Below, one piece after another: positions 48,076-60,067 of a stretch of DNA of 64,000 nucleotides. The stretch spans positions 3,361,501 through 3,425,500 of the forward strand of contig JARFXM010000011.1 in NCBI GenBank assembly GCA_029532625.1, in the 5' to 3' direction. The DNA is from Lomentospora prolificans (Eukaryota > Ascomycota > Sordariomycetes > Microascales > Microascaceae). The first letter of the stretch is position 1. Each line of letters begins with the position of its first letter. The notes under the pieces are model-generated. The model saw only the letters and a list, made by a program, of their open reading frames with translations. It was not told where the DNA came from and did not search any database. Position numbers and translations under genes: made by a program.

Positions 48076-50013
48076 ATGGCATCGCAAACGCCAGACACCA
48101 AGGCGTTCTATGGCTATCTCTTTGAGCCAGATAGAACGCCAACCGAAATCCTCGATGCTCTTTTGAGGGCAATAGCCCAGCATATTGTAGGGACTTATCT
48201 CCATTCCACAGTGGGGGTTGATCAACGGCGCTCGGAGACCTGGCGAGGCGGGTGCTTGTGACTAACTGCGACATTCCTCCGAACGTATAGATCTCTGACA
48301 TCGACGACACAACCGAATCAACTCTAACGCCGAAGAAACTAGCTGCATACTACCGTGCAGTGGGCGGCAACTATGACTGTGAGTAATTATGTGATTAGCC
48401 CATTGGATTAGGTTTCTATTATCTCCGAGACAATGCCCTTCCTAACACTGGTGTCCCTTGATCTAGCCTTGTTCCTGAACATGAAGGATGCGTGGCTATC
48501 TTTCGTCTTTAGCACCTTGGGATGTCAGCACACGTTACAGCCAATTCCCGGAGATGACTTCCAGCCGCCTTCTATCCCGGCGCTCACAGTACGCGGCTTT
48601 GTCCGATGGCAGTCTGTGGAGCTCTTGCTATCGCCCTCAATACATGTGCCTTTTCTCCAGTTCGTCGTCGAAAACTGGGACCTAAAACACCCAGATACTG
48701 GGGCACCATTCCCTGCGCCGTTACTTTCCGAGTCTTTACCTAGTGAGCCGGACGAAGAGATGAAAAAATGGTACGACGACAGGTCAGAGATGTTCAGACA
48801 GCATGATACCCCAGTACAGGAGACAGGCGAACCGGAACTCGAGCCCGAACCGAAGCCCGAGCCCGAACCAGAACCAGAACCGAGAAGAAAGCCCAAATCG
48901 GCCAGCTCTTCGTCTGCATCCCGATCATCCCCTCACCGACCAAGACATATGCACGTGAGCAGCGACGAATCTTCAGACGACGAGTCGATTGTAGGACGGA
49001 GAGATCCACGCCCTAGGGGTCCAGGTGGCGTGAACTACGTGTATGCCGAGCGCCCAGCCTCGCGGCGACACCCAGAGCCTGTTTTTTCGCCTGTATTTGA
49101 GGACAATTACGCTCCGCGCAGGCGCAAGAGTCTTACAGACCCTACGTCGCCTACAAGGCGCAGATCGCCTGAGACTATAAGACATCCGCCACCGCTCAGG
49201 AAATTGAGTCACCCTAAAGTGAATCCCGTCATCATTTCGTCCGACACCGAGTCGCCAAGTCCAAAATTGCGCTCAAAGGCGGGCTATGACAGCGATCCCG
49301 CACTCCATAAACTTCCCACGCGACCATCCGTGCGCCATGTTCAGCCGGGCTACGCATCGCCACGTAGAGGTTACTCTCCGAACTTGCGGCCCCCGGTCGA
49401 AAGGCACGAGGATAGGCGGAAGAGCTTCCCGTTTGAGGGTGTTAAAGATAAGCTCATGAACACAGTATCAAGCATACTCACTGGAACCCCGGATAGACAA
49501 CGCAGCTTGTCTCGTGGGGGCTCTCATGGCTCAGGCAGCAACGTGCATATCCGAGGCGACGATTACGGGCACCGGCCCGACCGACTGTCGCCAGATTCGG
49601 ATGACTCGGACTATGACTCTTTTGAAAGAGGCCGCCGGCGTAGGCAGCGAGAATGGGAGAAAGAACAAGATAGAAACCGACTAAAAGCCTCCGGGCGAGG
49701 AAAAGAGAGGTATGACCGCGATAGGTATAGGGATAGAGACGGGCCTCGAGATCGAGGTGACAGCCTTAGGCCCAGGGAAAAGGAGCCCGAGCGAGAAAGA
49801 GAGAGAGACCGAGAACACATTTACGACGATAGGCCACTACGCCCTCACCCACGTCGAGCGAGCCCGTATCGGCGCATGGGAAGTCATTCGGACATCGACA
49901 GAAGGCGCGTTCCAGACAATTGGATGGATGTCAAGCCCGACGAGGACATTAGGCATGGCCCGCCCAGGAGACGGAGAGATGGCCCTGTTGCCTACCGCGC
50001 CGGCAGAGACTAA
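48076..50013 (+). CDS. DUF7514 domain protein with charged disordered tail
   Basis: Exons 48076-48186, 48291-48378 and 48467-50013 give 581 residues with matching phases. The N-terminal 160 residues match a fungal domain of unknown function (DUF7514): FYGYLFEPDRTPTEILDALL, then LTPKKLAAYYRAVGGNYDSL, AWLSFVFSTLGCQHTLQPIP, and IPALTVRGFVRWQSVELLL with VPFLQFVVENWDLKHPDTG. After it comes an acidic EPEP/KPEP repeat (about 188-205), Ser-rich and Pro/Arg-rich sequence with many SP and TP sites, and a highly charged RD/RE/DR-rich tail from about 400 to the end. Such tails occur in RNA-binding and nuclear proteins, but that is only suggestive. The role of the family is not known to me. A 234-residue frame on another strand over the tail is a shadow. 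The start is the first ATG in frame. Confidence 0.88.
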
Positions 50014-53000
50014 GGGTAGGAGATCCTAGTTGCCGAGCTATGTGTGAGGTATTCCCGTGCTCTGGCCCGGTTGCTGACCATGGCGGGCACGCATTGGGAA
50101 TCCATCTGTTTTACGACTTTTATCTAGAATGGATTTATGATTTGGGTATGATTATTACGAGGCGATGGAATCGAACGTCGATAAGCGCCGCCGATTTCTT
50201 TTCTTAGACCCTACACTTAGATTCCGAAAAGCTACAATTAGTAGCTTCCAGTAAGCTATTTTATATATTGATCACTAGACATTCAAACTCGCGGCATAAC
50301 TAGGTCGCCTCAAAGAATGGGAGCGATGTACGCCCCAGGTGGCATGTTACCAACAGAAGCGAAATTCACAGAATAAGCCGAGGAGTGCAACTCAACTGGA
50401 AGGCGACAGCGTACATACTATACTTGGGGATTTTGCATTTCTTCTTAGGCCAGGGCTTGATGACATGTATGGTAAACGAACATATTGCTTCTTGTTCAAG
50501 TTGGGGCATTTCCCTCCCTCTGTGTCGCGATAGGAAGAGTGTCTGCCTGGGAGATGCAACGCAACGCGCATCGACGATGCAGCTTCACAAAGTCAATTTT
50601 GCTTGCCAGCCGCATAAAGACGAGTTAAAGATGCGGGGGGAATTGAGACTGGCCACCGGGGGGGAGGCGTTTCTGTTTCCGCGAGGCATTCATGGGGAAT
50701 CTGGAAAGAGAGGGTGGTCACCGTAGGTGGGATTTAGGAGTTACGGAGCAAATCTCAGGTGGACAGAGGTTGTGAGCATGGTAAATGTGGTAAGGGCATG
50801 CAATAGTGCAGCCACGCTATAGGGCCCGGTACCCTCTTTCCCACAGCCGAAGGGAGGGAACAAGAAGTTGGCGAGGGATTACGCATGGAGGGGGGGCCAT
50901 CATTGTGTCGTCAAGCCGCGATACGTTTACGAAGCACGATGATCGACTAGCTAGAGACGGGACGGTGGAAGGAGAGGGGGGGCGGAGGGGTTCCAAGACC
51001 CGGGGCATTCGTTGCTGGATCCTCAGGCGCACGGCGTCTCGCCTGTTTTTTTTTTTTTTCGGCTGTTGAGGTCCTTTTCTTGTGTGGCTGGTCGCACCGA
51101 GTTTCGTAAATTTGAAATATGCGGCGCAGCCCTGTTGTCTCGCTTGCCTGCTTCTCGTCCCTTTTGCATGCCCTTTTTTCTTTCGCCTCGCATTGGTGAG
51201 ATTTGGAGATGGGATATTGGTCGTATTGGAGAGCGAGGGGTCTTCACAGGTGTGTTGCCTGCCTTGTCCGTCGTTATGAAGTCGGATGGGAGTTCCGGAG
51301 CCAGCGGGCGAGGCGGAGAAGGACAAAAAAGTCAGCTGGTTAGGTCATGGAGTGGCGGTGGTGGGATGAGGATCTCCACCGGCCTGTTGCAGATCTAGTA
51401 ATTTGCCAGAGCCCTGGGAGAGTTGCCGAGCGGTAATAATTGCGCCGGGCACATGTTCGTCGGGGTGAGGAAAGCAAAACTCTCCTCGCCCTCGTCTTCC
51501 TCTTTGCCCGAGTCGTCTCTAGCCGGTTCCGGGAACTCTTCGCTGAACTCGAATCCGGGAAAAGGGATCCGCTCAGCTGACGGGACACAAGGAAGACCAG
51601 GGGATGCAGTCAAAGTCGAAGAATATCCCGTGACGCCACGGGAGGTGAGGTCTCCAATTCTTAGGCGCTTTTGGGATGGCTTCAGCTCTGCACATGTGGC
51701 GCGAAGAAACCTCCCAGGCCTGACTGCCGGTTTTTGACAGCGGCCACTATGGGTTTACTGTAGATGCAGCCATTTGTCGCTAGTGTGGGAATCGGGGGTC
51801 AAGAGAGGCCTTGTTTCGATTTGGAGATGATGGGTGCCGAATAGCTCCACTGTCGTCCGTTGTTCGTGGCGTGGCCGGCGATCAGCCAGTCCGGTTCCTG
51901 TGATGAATGATGGTCATGCTGGCTTGGGATTGCATCACATCAGAGGAAGCAAGGGAACTCGGGCAAGCAAGACAACGGAGCCCTCCAAGGACGGGCACGG
52001 AGCAAGCTAGGCTGGCTTTGGTTGTCTGGGTCTGAGCTTTAAGCGGTCGCATTAATGGTCTTGCTGTGACCGCCCCTCCATTTCCGTCCCTCATTCTTGA
52101 CATGGTCGGCTCCTGATATCCATGCTGGCTCAATCGCTGGCTTTCCCCGGCCCCCCTACTTTTGTGCAAATTGAGGTTCGTGGGCGTTATATTGGTCGCA
52201 CATCAGATGGGGCGGTATTTGCCCACCCACTCCCACAGAGACGCAAGCCTGGTGTTATTTTCTCATCTATCCCAGGTGATGCAATTAGCAATTTGGGTTA
52301 CAGATCCATGGTGCTGTCATTACACCCACAACGGCACACCCAGGAAACGGAGGACCACTTGATCGCTGGCCCAGGAGCCTTTGAGTGACCCCAGCCATCT
52401 TCGTTGGTTGGCTTGGGTATGCATGTAATACGTTTTTGACCTGACCCCTAAAAATCCCACAAGGCAAGGCCAGTTAGTGGCCCCAGTCCGCTTGCTGTGG
52501 AGTTTTATTGTCTGCGTTATCGCAAGAGGACGAATCCCAGCTGCCTTTTCCTCGTCTCTTTTCTTAAAACCTTGAAGTTGACTTGTCCACCTCAGCAAGA
52601 CCCATCGAAGCGGTCTCCACAGATTTGGACATGCAGCAATTCATATGCTGCCTGAAGGCATCCAAAAGGCAGCCACCGCCTCCGACTCGTCGACCAGCGT
52701 CGGTCTGGATCCCCAATCACGACGTCGGATGGCCACCATTCGCACAGTTCCCATTCTCCGACAGAACTGATCATTGGTAAGAAGTTGAGAGACACCTGGG
52801 AGGCCACAAGTGGCGCAATGGTTCCCCCTGGCCCAGATGTTTCTCGTCCGCCCAGTACCCCGTCTCCTTTGTGCTGGTTCCTCGCTGTGCCAGTGCCACC
52901 GATGACCCAAAATCTGCCCCTCCAAGGAATCGGCCACACATCATTGGCGGGGCCTCGCCTGCACCATGTCTCAACCCACCCTTGTCTAATTCCATCAGAT

Positions 53001-53649
53001 GTACCTGTTTCCATCCCCCTTCCCAATCGTCCCCTCCTACACAGTCCCTCGCTGGATGTGAATGGCCTGGACGAGAACGAGGAACGGCATGGCCCTGCGC
53101 TCCTTGTCTGTATTCGGGCCAGCCGCTTGGTCTGTTTGGCAACCCAAGACGGTCCAACCAGACTGAACCACAAAGGAGCCAAACGCACACTCCACAAGTA
53201 CCCAACTCCCAACGCAACGCACTTACGCTGTTGCACCCGCGTTGCGCCAGGCTTGCACCGAACCCCCCCTTCTCGGGCTCCCTTTCCTGGCTGGCTCACT
53301 CAGACGCCCTCTGCACATGCCTCTTGCGAAAAGGGAACTAGAAATGAGGAATGGGGCGCGGGAGATGCAGAGAGAAACACGGTTTGCTATCCTGCGAAGA
53401 GATGTACTATCGTACCAGGAGCACTGGCTTTATTCGATTAGAAGGGCTCCGCTTTAGGTTCTCGTACTTGTAGGAAGCAGGTGTCTGCCCCAGCCCAGCC
53501 GTGACTCTGGACTCTAGCATATAATCCTCATGCCTGCTCTGCTCATCACGTAGCGTCCCCCTTGCCTCCGATCTCCCCTTCCCCCCCCTTCTCGACGTTG
53601 CTCTCACCACCTACGCATACGTATACCTTAGCCCAAGGCACCGTGCTTG
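50014..53649. other. Gene-poor spacer
   Basis: No recognised gene. Between 52.5 and 53.5 kb several long open frames overlap on both strands and in different frames (up to 235 codons), a sign of low stop-codon density rather than of a gene. A T14 run lies at about 51046-51059. Confidence 0.45.
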
Positions 53650-54483
53650 CTTTACGCCTCACATCCACATCCGTCACCTCCACCAGGCCCGGAGTACACC
53701 AACAAAGTCTCACCCTTCCGCCTATCTAGAGGTACATCCCGCTCTGGTTCGACTCTAGCTCCTTCCACCTGCTTCCTGGGTCTCACCTGCCTGGCGAAGA
53801 GTACAAATATTTACATCTTCGCCTTCCCTGGCCTTCGTCCGACCTTTCCTCCTTTTGCCTCTACTTGTTTCTATCATCTCTCTCGTGTTCTCGCCTTTGG
53901 TCTTTGGCCTTACACCATTTCCAGGGCTTATCTTTCCACTTATAATAATTTTGATCCTCGCATCCCGATATCGACACTGACCTTAATCCGTTCCCTCCAC
54001 CTCCTTGGTGCCGGCAACCCCACCAACCCTCCGACCTCGAGCTAACAACCTTGAGACGGTCCTGGGCTAGCCTTTAGCGTCTTCTCCAAGCTCCCCGCCT
54101 ACCAAGTGGGCTGTGATATCTCCCAGCCTCCGAACGCCTTCGAAACTCGACTACCGCGACAGCGCGAGTGAGCTTAGTTTGCCCAACTTCTTAATCATCC
54201 ATTCTTCTGAGGACAAGGTGGGCTCGTCCATTAGATGCTAAGCCGCACCGACCCTGCGACCGGTCTATTAAAACCCAAGTCTTAACCCGGCTTTCACATG
54301 CATCTGGGCCTGGACTCTCCTAGAAAACCACCACGCAATCTTATAAATACTATATACTTCGCCGTCTCCGCCTGTCGCTATTGTTTTTAATTCCCAGGCT
54401 CTTGGGACCAAGGGCTCGTCTGCACATTCTGCCACATCTTTCCTCTACTTAAGGAGCCTCTCATCCCACCCGTTACGCACAAG
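53650..54483 (+). promoter_or_regulatory. Pyrimidine-rich upstream region of acidic protein gene
   Basis: About 830 bp of strongly C/T-rich sequence precedes the start codon at 54484, as in leaders and core promoters of many ascomycete genes. A TATAAATA string lies near 54341-54348. Short upstream frames exist; none can be shown to be translated. Confidence 0.4.
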
Positions 54484-55518
54484 ATGAAGGGCCGACCTAT
54501 CGACGAGCTCGTTTACGAGTACATGTTCCCTAAACCCAGGCAGACGGACCCACCAAACTTTAGTGCTTTTCTTCAGCGGAGTCTTATCCTCGAGGTTAGA
54601 CAGGAGGTGCACTCGTTTTACGGCCACCTAGATACCGCCGAAGCCAAGTATCCCGGCCTAGATTACTGCCATCCCATCCACCGCATTCGCTTGAGCCGGT
54701 GGCCATGGCACAGGCGGCTCTTCCGCGCTTTCGACGGCCTCCGTCTCACGCCCTACGAGATCTCCAACTTGACAAAGTGGGAAGGCACAAAGTGGGCTAA
54801 AGAGAGGTACGAACGAGAGCAGGGCGCTCCGATCCACGATACTACCGCCGACGGATTCCCCGACTGGGTTGGACGGGGGAGCCGTGCAGCCCCTCTTAAC
54901 CCCGCTATCGAGGAAGCCCCGTCGGTCTCGTCCAACGACGCTGAGGAGATGGACGCGACGCTGGACGACGTCGATGAGGTAGAGTACGACGAGACCGACG
55001 AAACCGACGAAACCCTAGAGAGCGTGGGCCCGGTACTGAACGAGCGACTCCGCGAGCAGATTGCCAGGCGGGAAGCCGGTGATACGACGGCCGTTCTCGA
55101 TGAGGAGTGGGAGCAGTGGCTTAAGAATGCGCTCGAAGCTGGCGAGCTTCCCGATCTAGCCAACGCCATCTCACAAGGTAGTTCCACGGTCGTGGATATC
55201 GTGCCGAACTTGTCGTTGTTCCCACCTAGCATGCTTGACGCTGCGAGGGCTGGGCAGTGGCACGAGATACCCGACTTCCTGCACCCAATGTTAAGAAGAG
55301 TCTTATTGAGGGATCCGAACAACGGCCAAATCCCCACTACAACAGCTCTCGGCGCCGCCGAATCAGCGCCAAGGCAAATTCCAACATTACCATCTCAGCC
55401 TTCGAATCCGCTGCATCATCAGAGGCAGTTCCACCGACACAATTATCGAAGCTATTCTGACCTCCGACTTCCCAGCTCCAACCCGCTCCACAGGACGGCA
55501 GAGGCTCGCGGGTCTTGA
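54484..55518 (+). CDS. Uncharacterised acidic protein, 344 residues
   Basis: A single long frame with a good start context (CACAAGATGAAG) and G/C-rich third positions, which together with its length supports a real gene. The N-terminal 120 residues are globular-looking, with many aromatic and basic residues (YEYMFPKPRQTDPPNFSAF, HRIRLSRWPWHRRLFRAF). An acidic stretch with DETDETDET follows at about 165-185, then an amphipathic Glu/Arg helix region (NERLREQIARREAG, DEEWEQWLKNALEAG) and a short hydrophobic segment ending in FLHPMLRRVLLRDP. The last 55 residues are polar and His/Pro/Ser-rich. I recognise no characterised domain; it resembles fungal proteins annotated only as hypothetical. No signal peptide or membrane helix is evident. 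An alternative C-terminus through an unseen intron after FLHPMLRRVLL is possible. Confidence 0.75.
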   Translation: MKGRPIDELVYEYMFPKPRQTDPPNFSAFLQRSLILEVRQEVHSFYGHLDTAEAKYPGLDYCHPIHRIRLSRWPWHRRLFRAFDGLRLTPYEISNLTKWEGTKWAKERYEREQGAPIHDTTADGFPDWVGRGSRAAPLNPAIEEAPSVSSNDAEEMDATLDDVDEVEYDETDETDETLESVGPVLNERLREQIARREAGDTTAVLDEEWEQWLKNALEAGELPDLANAISQGSSTVVDIVPNLSLFPPSMLDAARAGQWHEIPDFLHPMLRRVLLRDPNNGQIPTTTALGAAESAPRQIPTLPSQPSNPLHHQRQFHRHNYRSYSDLRLPSSNPLHRTAEARGS

Positions 55519-56623
55519 TGGACTGCAACCATTTCTTTTTCTTCTCTATATTACTCTGCATATATTGGTTTGCTGCACGAGCGATGACGCCTTTCCGCCC
55601 GCGCCAAGCTGACAGTCAGCCCCCCTCTCTAGTGGGTTATTTTACTACTCGGATACCTCGACAACTGAAATACTCTTCGCTGTCACCTCTTTTCCTTCTC
55701 GTGTTCATTAAGTACAGCACGTCCAGCTGCACCAGGCATTGCACTCTACACCGTCCAAGCGAAATCACATGGAAGTTTTGCTCTTTTAAGTAATGAAGAA
55801 TAGATGACGACACACACGTTTGGCTCATTTTGGCGGACGCTCCCGGGTTTTCATTTCCCCAGCTGCCAAAACACTTGCATCTCCCTCTATTCCCACTCTT
55901 TTATTATCACTCCGTCTTCTGGTAAAGATTAAAAATGGACTATGAATTTTTTTTATATAGTATCATCCAGCGTCTGGTTGTGTCACCATGTTCTTGTTGC
56001 ACCCCGCGACTGTGCGATGTTTTAAGCGAATTGGGACTTCGGAGGCGGAGTAAACGCTCAGCTGGCCCCCAACGAGCACTCAGCCATGTGACTGACTAGT
56101 GCCTGGATCTGCATGGCTGGATTTAAAAATACGTCGACGGCGCCGGAACTGACATCCAGGAATGGCAGGAAGGCGGTTGTGGGCGGACGACCAGCCTGAG
56201 AAGTGGCGCAAGATTTCGCAACTCAAGATCAGGTTCGTTGAGCGGCGCAGATACCGCACGAGAATGGCTTTGGGTTATCATTATTAGAAGAGTGCTAAGG
56301 ATAAACAACTGTTACTGTTTCAAGAACAATGCACTGTGATAGGCCTATAGTAAATACTCTGTAATCTTTATTCATTGCATCGCTTTCATTTATATAGCTG
56401 ATAAATGCATTGACAACCAAACGGGGTTCTTTGACCTTATACCGCCCAACGATAACCACCCAACGCCGATTCGGAAAAAAGATTTTGGTCCTTTCATCGT
56501 GCGACCCTAGCCAACGCCATAGTAAACAACCAAGACATAGGAGAGCAAGAGCAGGGCTGACAGCGGACATGTTATGTATGTGCAGACCGGCCTCGCGTTT
56601 GATATAGAAAGAACGTGGGCAGT
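55519..56623. other. Spacer between convergent genes
   Basis: Lies between the 3' ends of the acidic protein gene (plus) and Gcn5 gene (minus), so it should hold both 3' untranslated regions. No coding region recognised. Confidence 0.5.
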
Positions 56624-58042
56624 CTAGTATGGCTCCAAGTGGGACCACTCGGGCACGGCCTTGATCTGCTGCCACATATATTTCTCCAGCTTATTCGCCG
56701 ACTTCGCGTAAGGAGTACTCTCGTTATTGTACCGCCTGCAGTTATCGAAGACGAGCTTGGCGTCCTTGATGAAGTCCTCGGGGGTTGCGTACTGGTCGGC
56801 CTCGAGCTTGCTCTCCATCGTGCTTAGATCCATGGGCTCTTTGATGACGTCGTAGTAGTCCGCCACGTCGTCCTTACTGACAGGATGCAGGAAGGGCCAG
56901 GCAGCCTGGTGGTTCTGGAGGTCGTTGAGGAGGTGGAGGAGCTGGTTGTAGTTGGGACCATGGCGGGGTTGCCGCGCGAGCTCGTCCATGTCGGGGGACC
57001 AACCTGAGTTCTTGATGGCCTCGATGGAGAGGGGGTCGATGGGGGTGATGCCGTTCTTCCACGACTTGGGGGGCTGGTGGATGATGTGGCTCTTGCTGTA
57101 GGCGCGGATCTTGGCCTGCACGCACTCCTTTTGCTTCAGGAGCATGCGGCCCATTTCGAGGTACCGGACACGGGGCAGCATAGAGCACTGCATTATCGTA
57201 CCGCCCTCGTAATCCTTGATGTACCCCATCCACACGCTCCGGTCCAGGGTGATCTCCTTGGTGAATCCCTGCTTCTTGAAGTAGCCAATCGCATAGTTGT
57301 CGGCGTACGTCAAAAAGTGCATCACGTCCGAGGTCGCCTTGACGTAGTCCTTTAGGTGGGACATGAGATGCGCGCCGTAGCCCTTGACCTGCTGATCGGA
57401 GGAGATGGCGCAAAAGACAATTTCGGCAAACTGGCGGCCTTTGAACGGGCGGTACGTGATGCCGCCGACGACTTCGAGGGGTTTCTTGACGATGGCGATG
57501 GAGAGATGGGTTCGGTCGTAGACGAGGCGGGCGATGTAGTCCTTGGGCATCTTGGGGAGCTGCTTCTGGAAGATGCATTTCAAGCCCGTGAGGACAATGA
57601 GACTTTCGCGGTCGCCATCGTTGTTGACTACGCGGAATTCGATTTCGCCGGTTCGTTCTTCGATAACGGCGGGCTAGCGGGAAAGTAGCTACGTTAGTAC
57701 CCAGGTGGCGAGAGAAGTGGGATATGCGATGTTGCGCGAATGCGCCAGAAAAATGGGGGGAACGAGCGCGTTTTGGCCTACCTTTTCGGGGAAGGGAATG
57801 GGCTTTAGAACCGGTTTCTTTTCGGGTTCTGCGGACTCGCTGTGCTTAACGCGCTTCGTGGCCGAGGGGGAGGAGGGTTCCTCGGTCGCTTTGCGCTTGA
57901 TGCCTGGGATGATGTCAGTTTGCGACTGCAAAGTGCGGAAGCAGGATGATTGCGAAAAGAAAGAGCGTGGGCGCGCCTAGGGGCCTGTGATGGCTTTTTT
58001 TCCTTGGGAGCACATACCGTCTTCTTTAGTTGCCGTCGACAT
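56624..58042 (-). CDS. gcn5: Histone acetyltransferase Gcn5 (SAGA/ADA catalytic subunit)
   Basis: Exons 58042-58018, 57903-57782 and 57673-56624 give 398 residues, in the usual range. The N-terminus is short and basic (IKRKATEEPSSPSATKR). The HAT domain spans about 60-225: FAEIVFCAISSDQQVKGYGA carries the catalytic Glu (about 133) and the acetyl-CoA loop QQVKGYGA (143-150), followed by MSHLKDY, FLTYADNYAIGYFKKQGF and GGTIMQCSMLP. The bromodomain lies at about 291-389, with the WPF shelf (308-310), VADYYDVIKEPMDLSTM and the acetyl-lysine-binding Asn in RRYNNES (about 365). Gcn5 acetylates histone H3 in SAGA and ADA complexes in the nucleus. The start has A at -3; the frame stays open for 111 more codons to an ATG at 58375, so an N-terminally longer form is possible. 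Frames overlapping on both strands are shadows of GC-rich codons. Confidence 0.97.
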
Positions 58043-58472
58043 CGTGGCGCCTTTCCTGAAGACGTAGACTCGTGCTGCCAAGAGAGTCTTGGATCGAAGT
58101 TGTTGATCACGAACGCGGGTTGTTCCGCCTCGAAGCTTCAGGAGGCGCCATTGTGGCCTGTGCGCCATCAGCCTGGACAGTGGCTCCATACCAAACCCAC
58201 GTGATTTAGTGACATTGTCCACGTAACAATCGGGGCAATGCGCTAAGCTCTTTTTGGAATGAACACGTTCTGAAGCTTCAAGCTGTCCGTTGTCAATTGC
58301 ACATCGCGAGAACCAGTGTGAAGCAGGCTCAAGGTCCTCTTTCACCATAACCCCCATCGACCGCTCTGCAGCCATCCCTTGCGTCAGAGTAGAAGCGCCT
58401 TTGGAGCCATAATCCGCTGCGCTTTTAGACTCTTGCGTCCCGTCAACTCACTCGAAAAAAAAATCGAAACAC
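58043..58472. promoter_or_regulatory. Divergent promoter region, gcn5 and ost5
   Basis: The 430 bp between the start codons of gcn5 (minus) and ost5 (plus) must carry the promoters of both. Part of it (up to 58375) is open in frame with gcn5. I could not pick out a convincing binding site or TATA box. Confidence 0.55.
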
Positions 58473-58837
58473 ATGGACTCCTCTCTGGTCGAAGTCTGGC
58501 AAGCTGCGCAAGGCAGCCCTTACTTTCCCGCCGTCGGCAAGGATAGCCAGTTTCTCATCGCCATTATTCTCCTACTCTCCGGCCTCGTTGGTTTCGGAAC
58601 TTTTTCGCTGAGTATGTTGGATTGGATGGGGCAGTTTGTTCCAGGTGACTGTTGGAAGCTAACGCCTCGTACTAGAGCGGTCTTTTGCCAACATTCCCAT
58701 TCTCGGAATTCCGTCGTCTCTTGCCATTGCGTACGTACTACGACACACCGATATACGCATCTTGCTTATCAATTGGCTAACTGGCTTGCAGGATCGGAGT
58801 GGTCTACATGTTCTGCGCCGTCGGTGTCTACGTATAG
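58473..58837 (+). CDS. ost5: Oligosaccharyltransferase subunit Ost5
   Basis: Three exons, 58473-58611, 58676-58730 and 58792-58837, give a 79-residue membrane protein, the usual Ost5 length. Two hydrophobic helices are visible: FLIAIILLLSGLVGFGTFSL (about 28-47) and one from IPILGIPSSLAIAIGV into the family-typical C-terminus VVYMFCAVGVYV. The N-terminus (MDSSLVEVWQAAQGSPYFP) also fits. Ost5 is a small accessory subunit of the endoplasmic reticulum complex that transfers the N-glycan to asparagine. Introns are 64 and 61 bp with good donors and a GCTAACG branch site in the first. Too small and too broken for simple frame searches, it is identified by the joined exons. It lies 175 bp before rad1 on the same strand. 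Confidence 0.93.
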
Positions 58838-59012
58838 AGAATCGAACCAGATACCCAGGTCTCACGCGAGGAGACCCTGCTAGTTTCGGCGTTGTATTAT
58901 TAGAGCGAACTACAAAAGACGAAGAACTTCTTTACTTCCCCGGACCTTTCTTTTATTATTTCTATATCCTCTCATACTCGATTCCCCGTGATTCTCTTTC
59001 CTTTAACCGAGG

Positions 59013-60067
59013 ATGTCGTCCCCACTCCAGCAAAATCGGCCGATTCTGAGAGCGATTACGAGTTCAACTCGGCCTCTTTATCAGATTCTGCGTTGTATCA
59101 ACTTCTCCAATAAGGTTCATGTCGAGATCTCGGAAGGTGGCATCCGATTCGCGGCAGACAATGCCAGGGTCATGCAGGGTAGGGTTTCAAGCCTTTAATA
59201 CCGACCGTGCTTTGATGGTAATCTGTGTCTCCAGGATGCGCCGTGATAGACAAGACGCTCTTCAGCTCGTATGAATTTCAGCCAGCAAGTAGTAATCAGG
59301 AAGATGACGAGGATGAAGACCAGCCGCCTCCCCTTCCGTCGTTCCAGATCAACCTCGGGTTCCTTCTTGAAACGCTCCAGATTCTAGGGTCCATGGACGT
59401 CGCGAGAAAATCAGAGCCCGAACGAGGGACCGTCTTGTCGTACAACAGAGGTGGCGCAGCTCCGTTCAGTGATCGGGCCCTAGGTCTTCCAGGAACGTGC
59501 ACGCTCACATATGCGGAGGAAGGAGCACCACTCAGCATCACCATTGAGGAATCGGGTGTCAAGACTACCGCCAATCTCGTCACCTATTTGCCTGAGATAC
59601 CCGAGGAGATTCCATTTGATCGGAGTGACTTGGCGTTCAAGATTATCATGCAGCCAAGATCGCTTCTCGACGCCCTCGCAGATTTAGCCACCATGTCACC
59701 CGAAAAGCTTTTGATCGAAGTTGCCGAATCATCACCCTACTTGACGCTCTCGACAAAAGGCGGCGACTACGGGAGCTCCAGCTACGACTTCTCCAAAGGT
59801 AGACATCTCCTAGAAACGCACGTTGTCCATGAACATTGGGTGCAATCTTTCAAGTACGATTTCATCAAGGCGGCTAGCGAAGCCATGCGCATCGGCAACA
59901 AGGTGAGCTTCCGCGGCGACCGGCAAGGCGTACTCAGCCTGCAGTTCATGGTTGAGGTGGAGGGTGCGGGATCGAGTTTCCTTGATTTCAAGTTTGTGCC
60001 GTTTACCGGATACGACGGCGAGGATGACGAGGAAGGAGGTGATGATGTGACTAACCTGTATGACTGA
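59013..60067 (+). CDS. rad1: Checkpoint clamp subunit Rad1 (9-1-1 complex)
   Basis: Exons 59013-59178 and 59235-60067 give 332 residues. Rad1, Rad9 and Hus1 form the PCNA-like ring loaded at damaged DNA to activate the ATR/Mec1 checkpoint kinase. PCNA-fold landmarks are FSNKVHVEISEGGIRFAADN followed by VMQGCAVIDKTLFSSYEFQP in the first half, FQINLGFLLETLQILGSMDV, an internal TCTLTYAEEGAPLSITIEES strand pair, the linker FDRSDLAFKIIMQPRSLLDA, SPEKLLIEVAESSPYLTLST, and the late VSFRGDRQGVLSLQFMVEVE strands. An acidic insert (EDDEDEDQPPP) and an acidic C-terminal tail (DGEDDEEGGDD) are present. The intron interrupts the first domain after VMQ. The start has GAGG before ATG. The name refers to the fission yeast and human Rad1 clamp protein, not the budding yeast nuclease of the same name. 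Confidence 0.94.

Noticed and set aside
52592..53441. Several overlapping frames of 148-235 codons on both strands
   Set aside because: Overlap in opposite orientations with no codon bias or motif indicates few stop codons by composition, not genes.
56874..57578. 234-codon frame on the minus strand in another frame within gcn5, and two plus-strand frames (57077-57688)
   Set aside because: They overlap the conserved HAT and bromodomain coding sequence. Their Pro/Arg/His-rich products come from G/C-rich third codon positions of gcn5.
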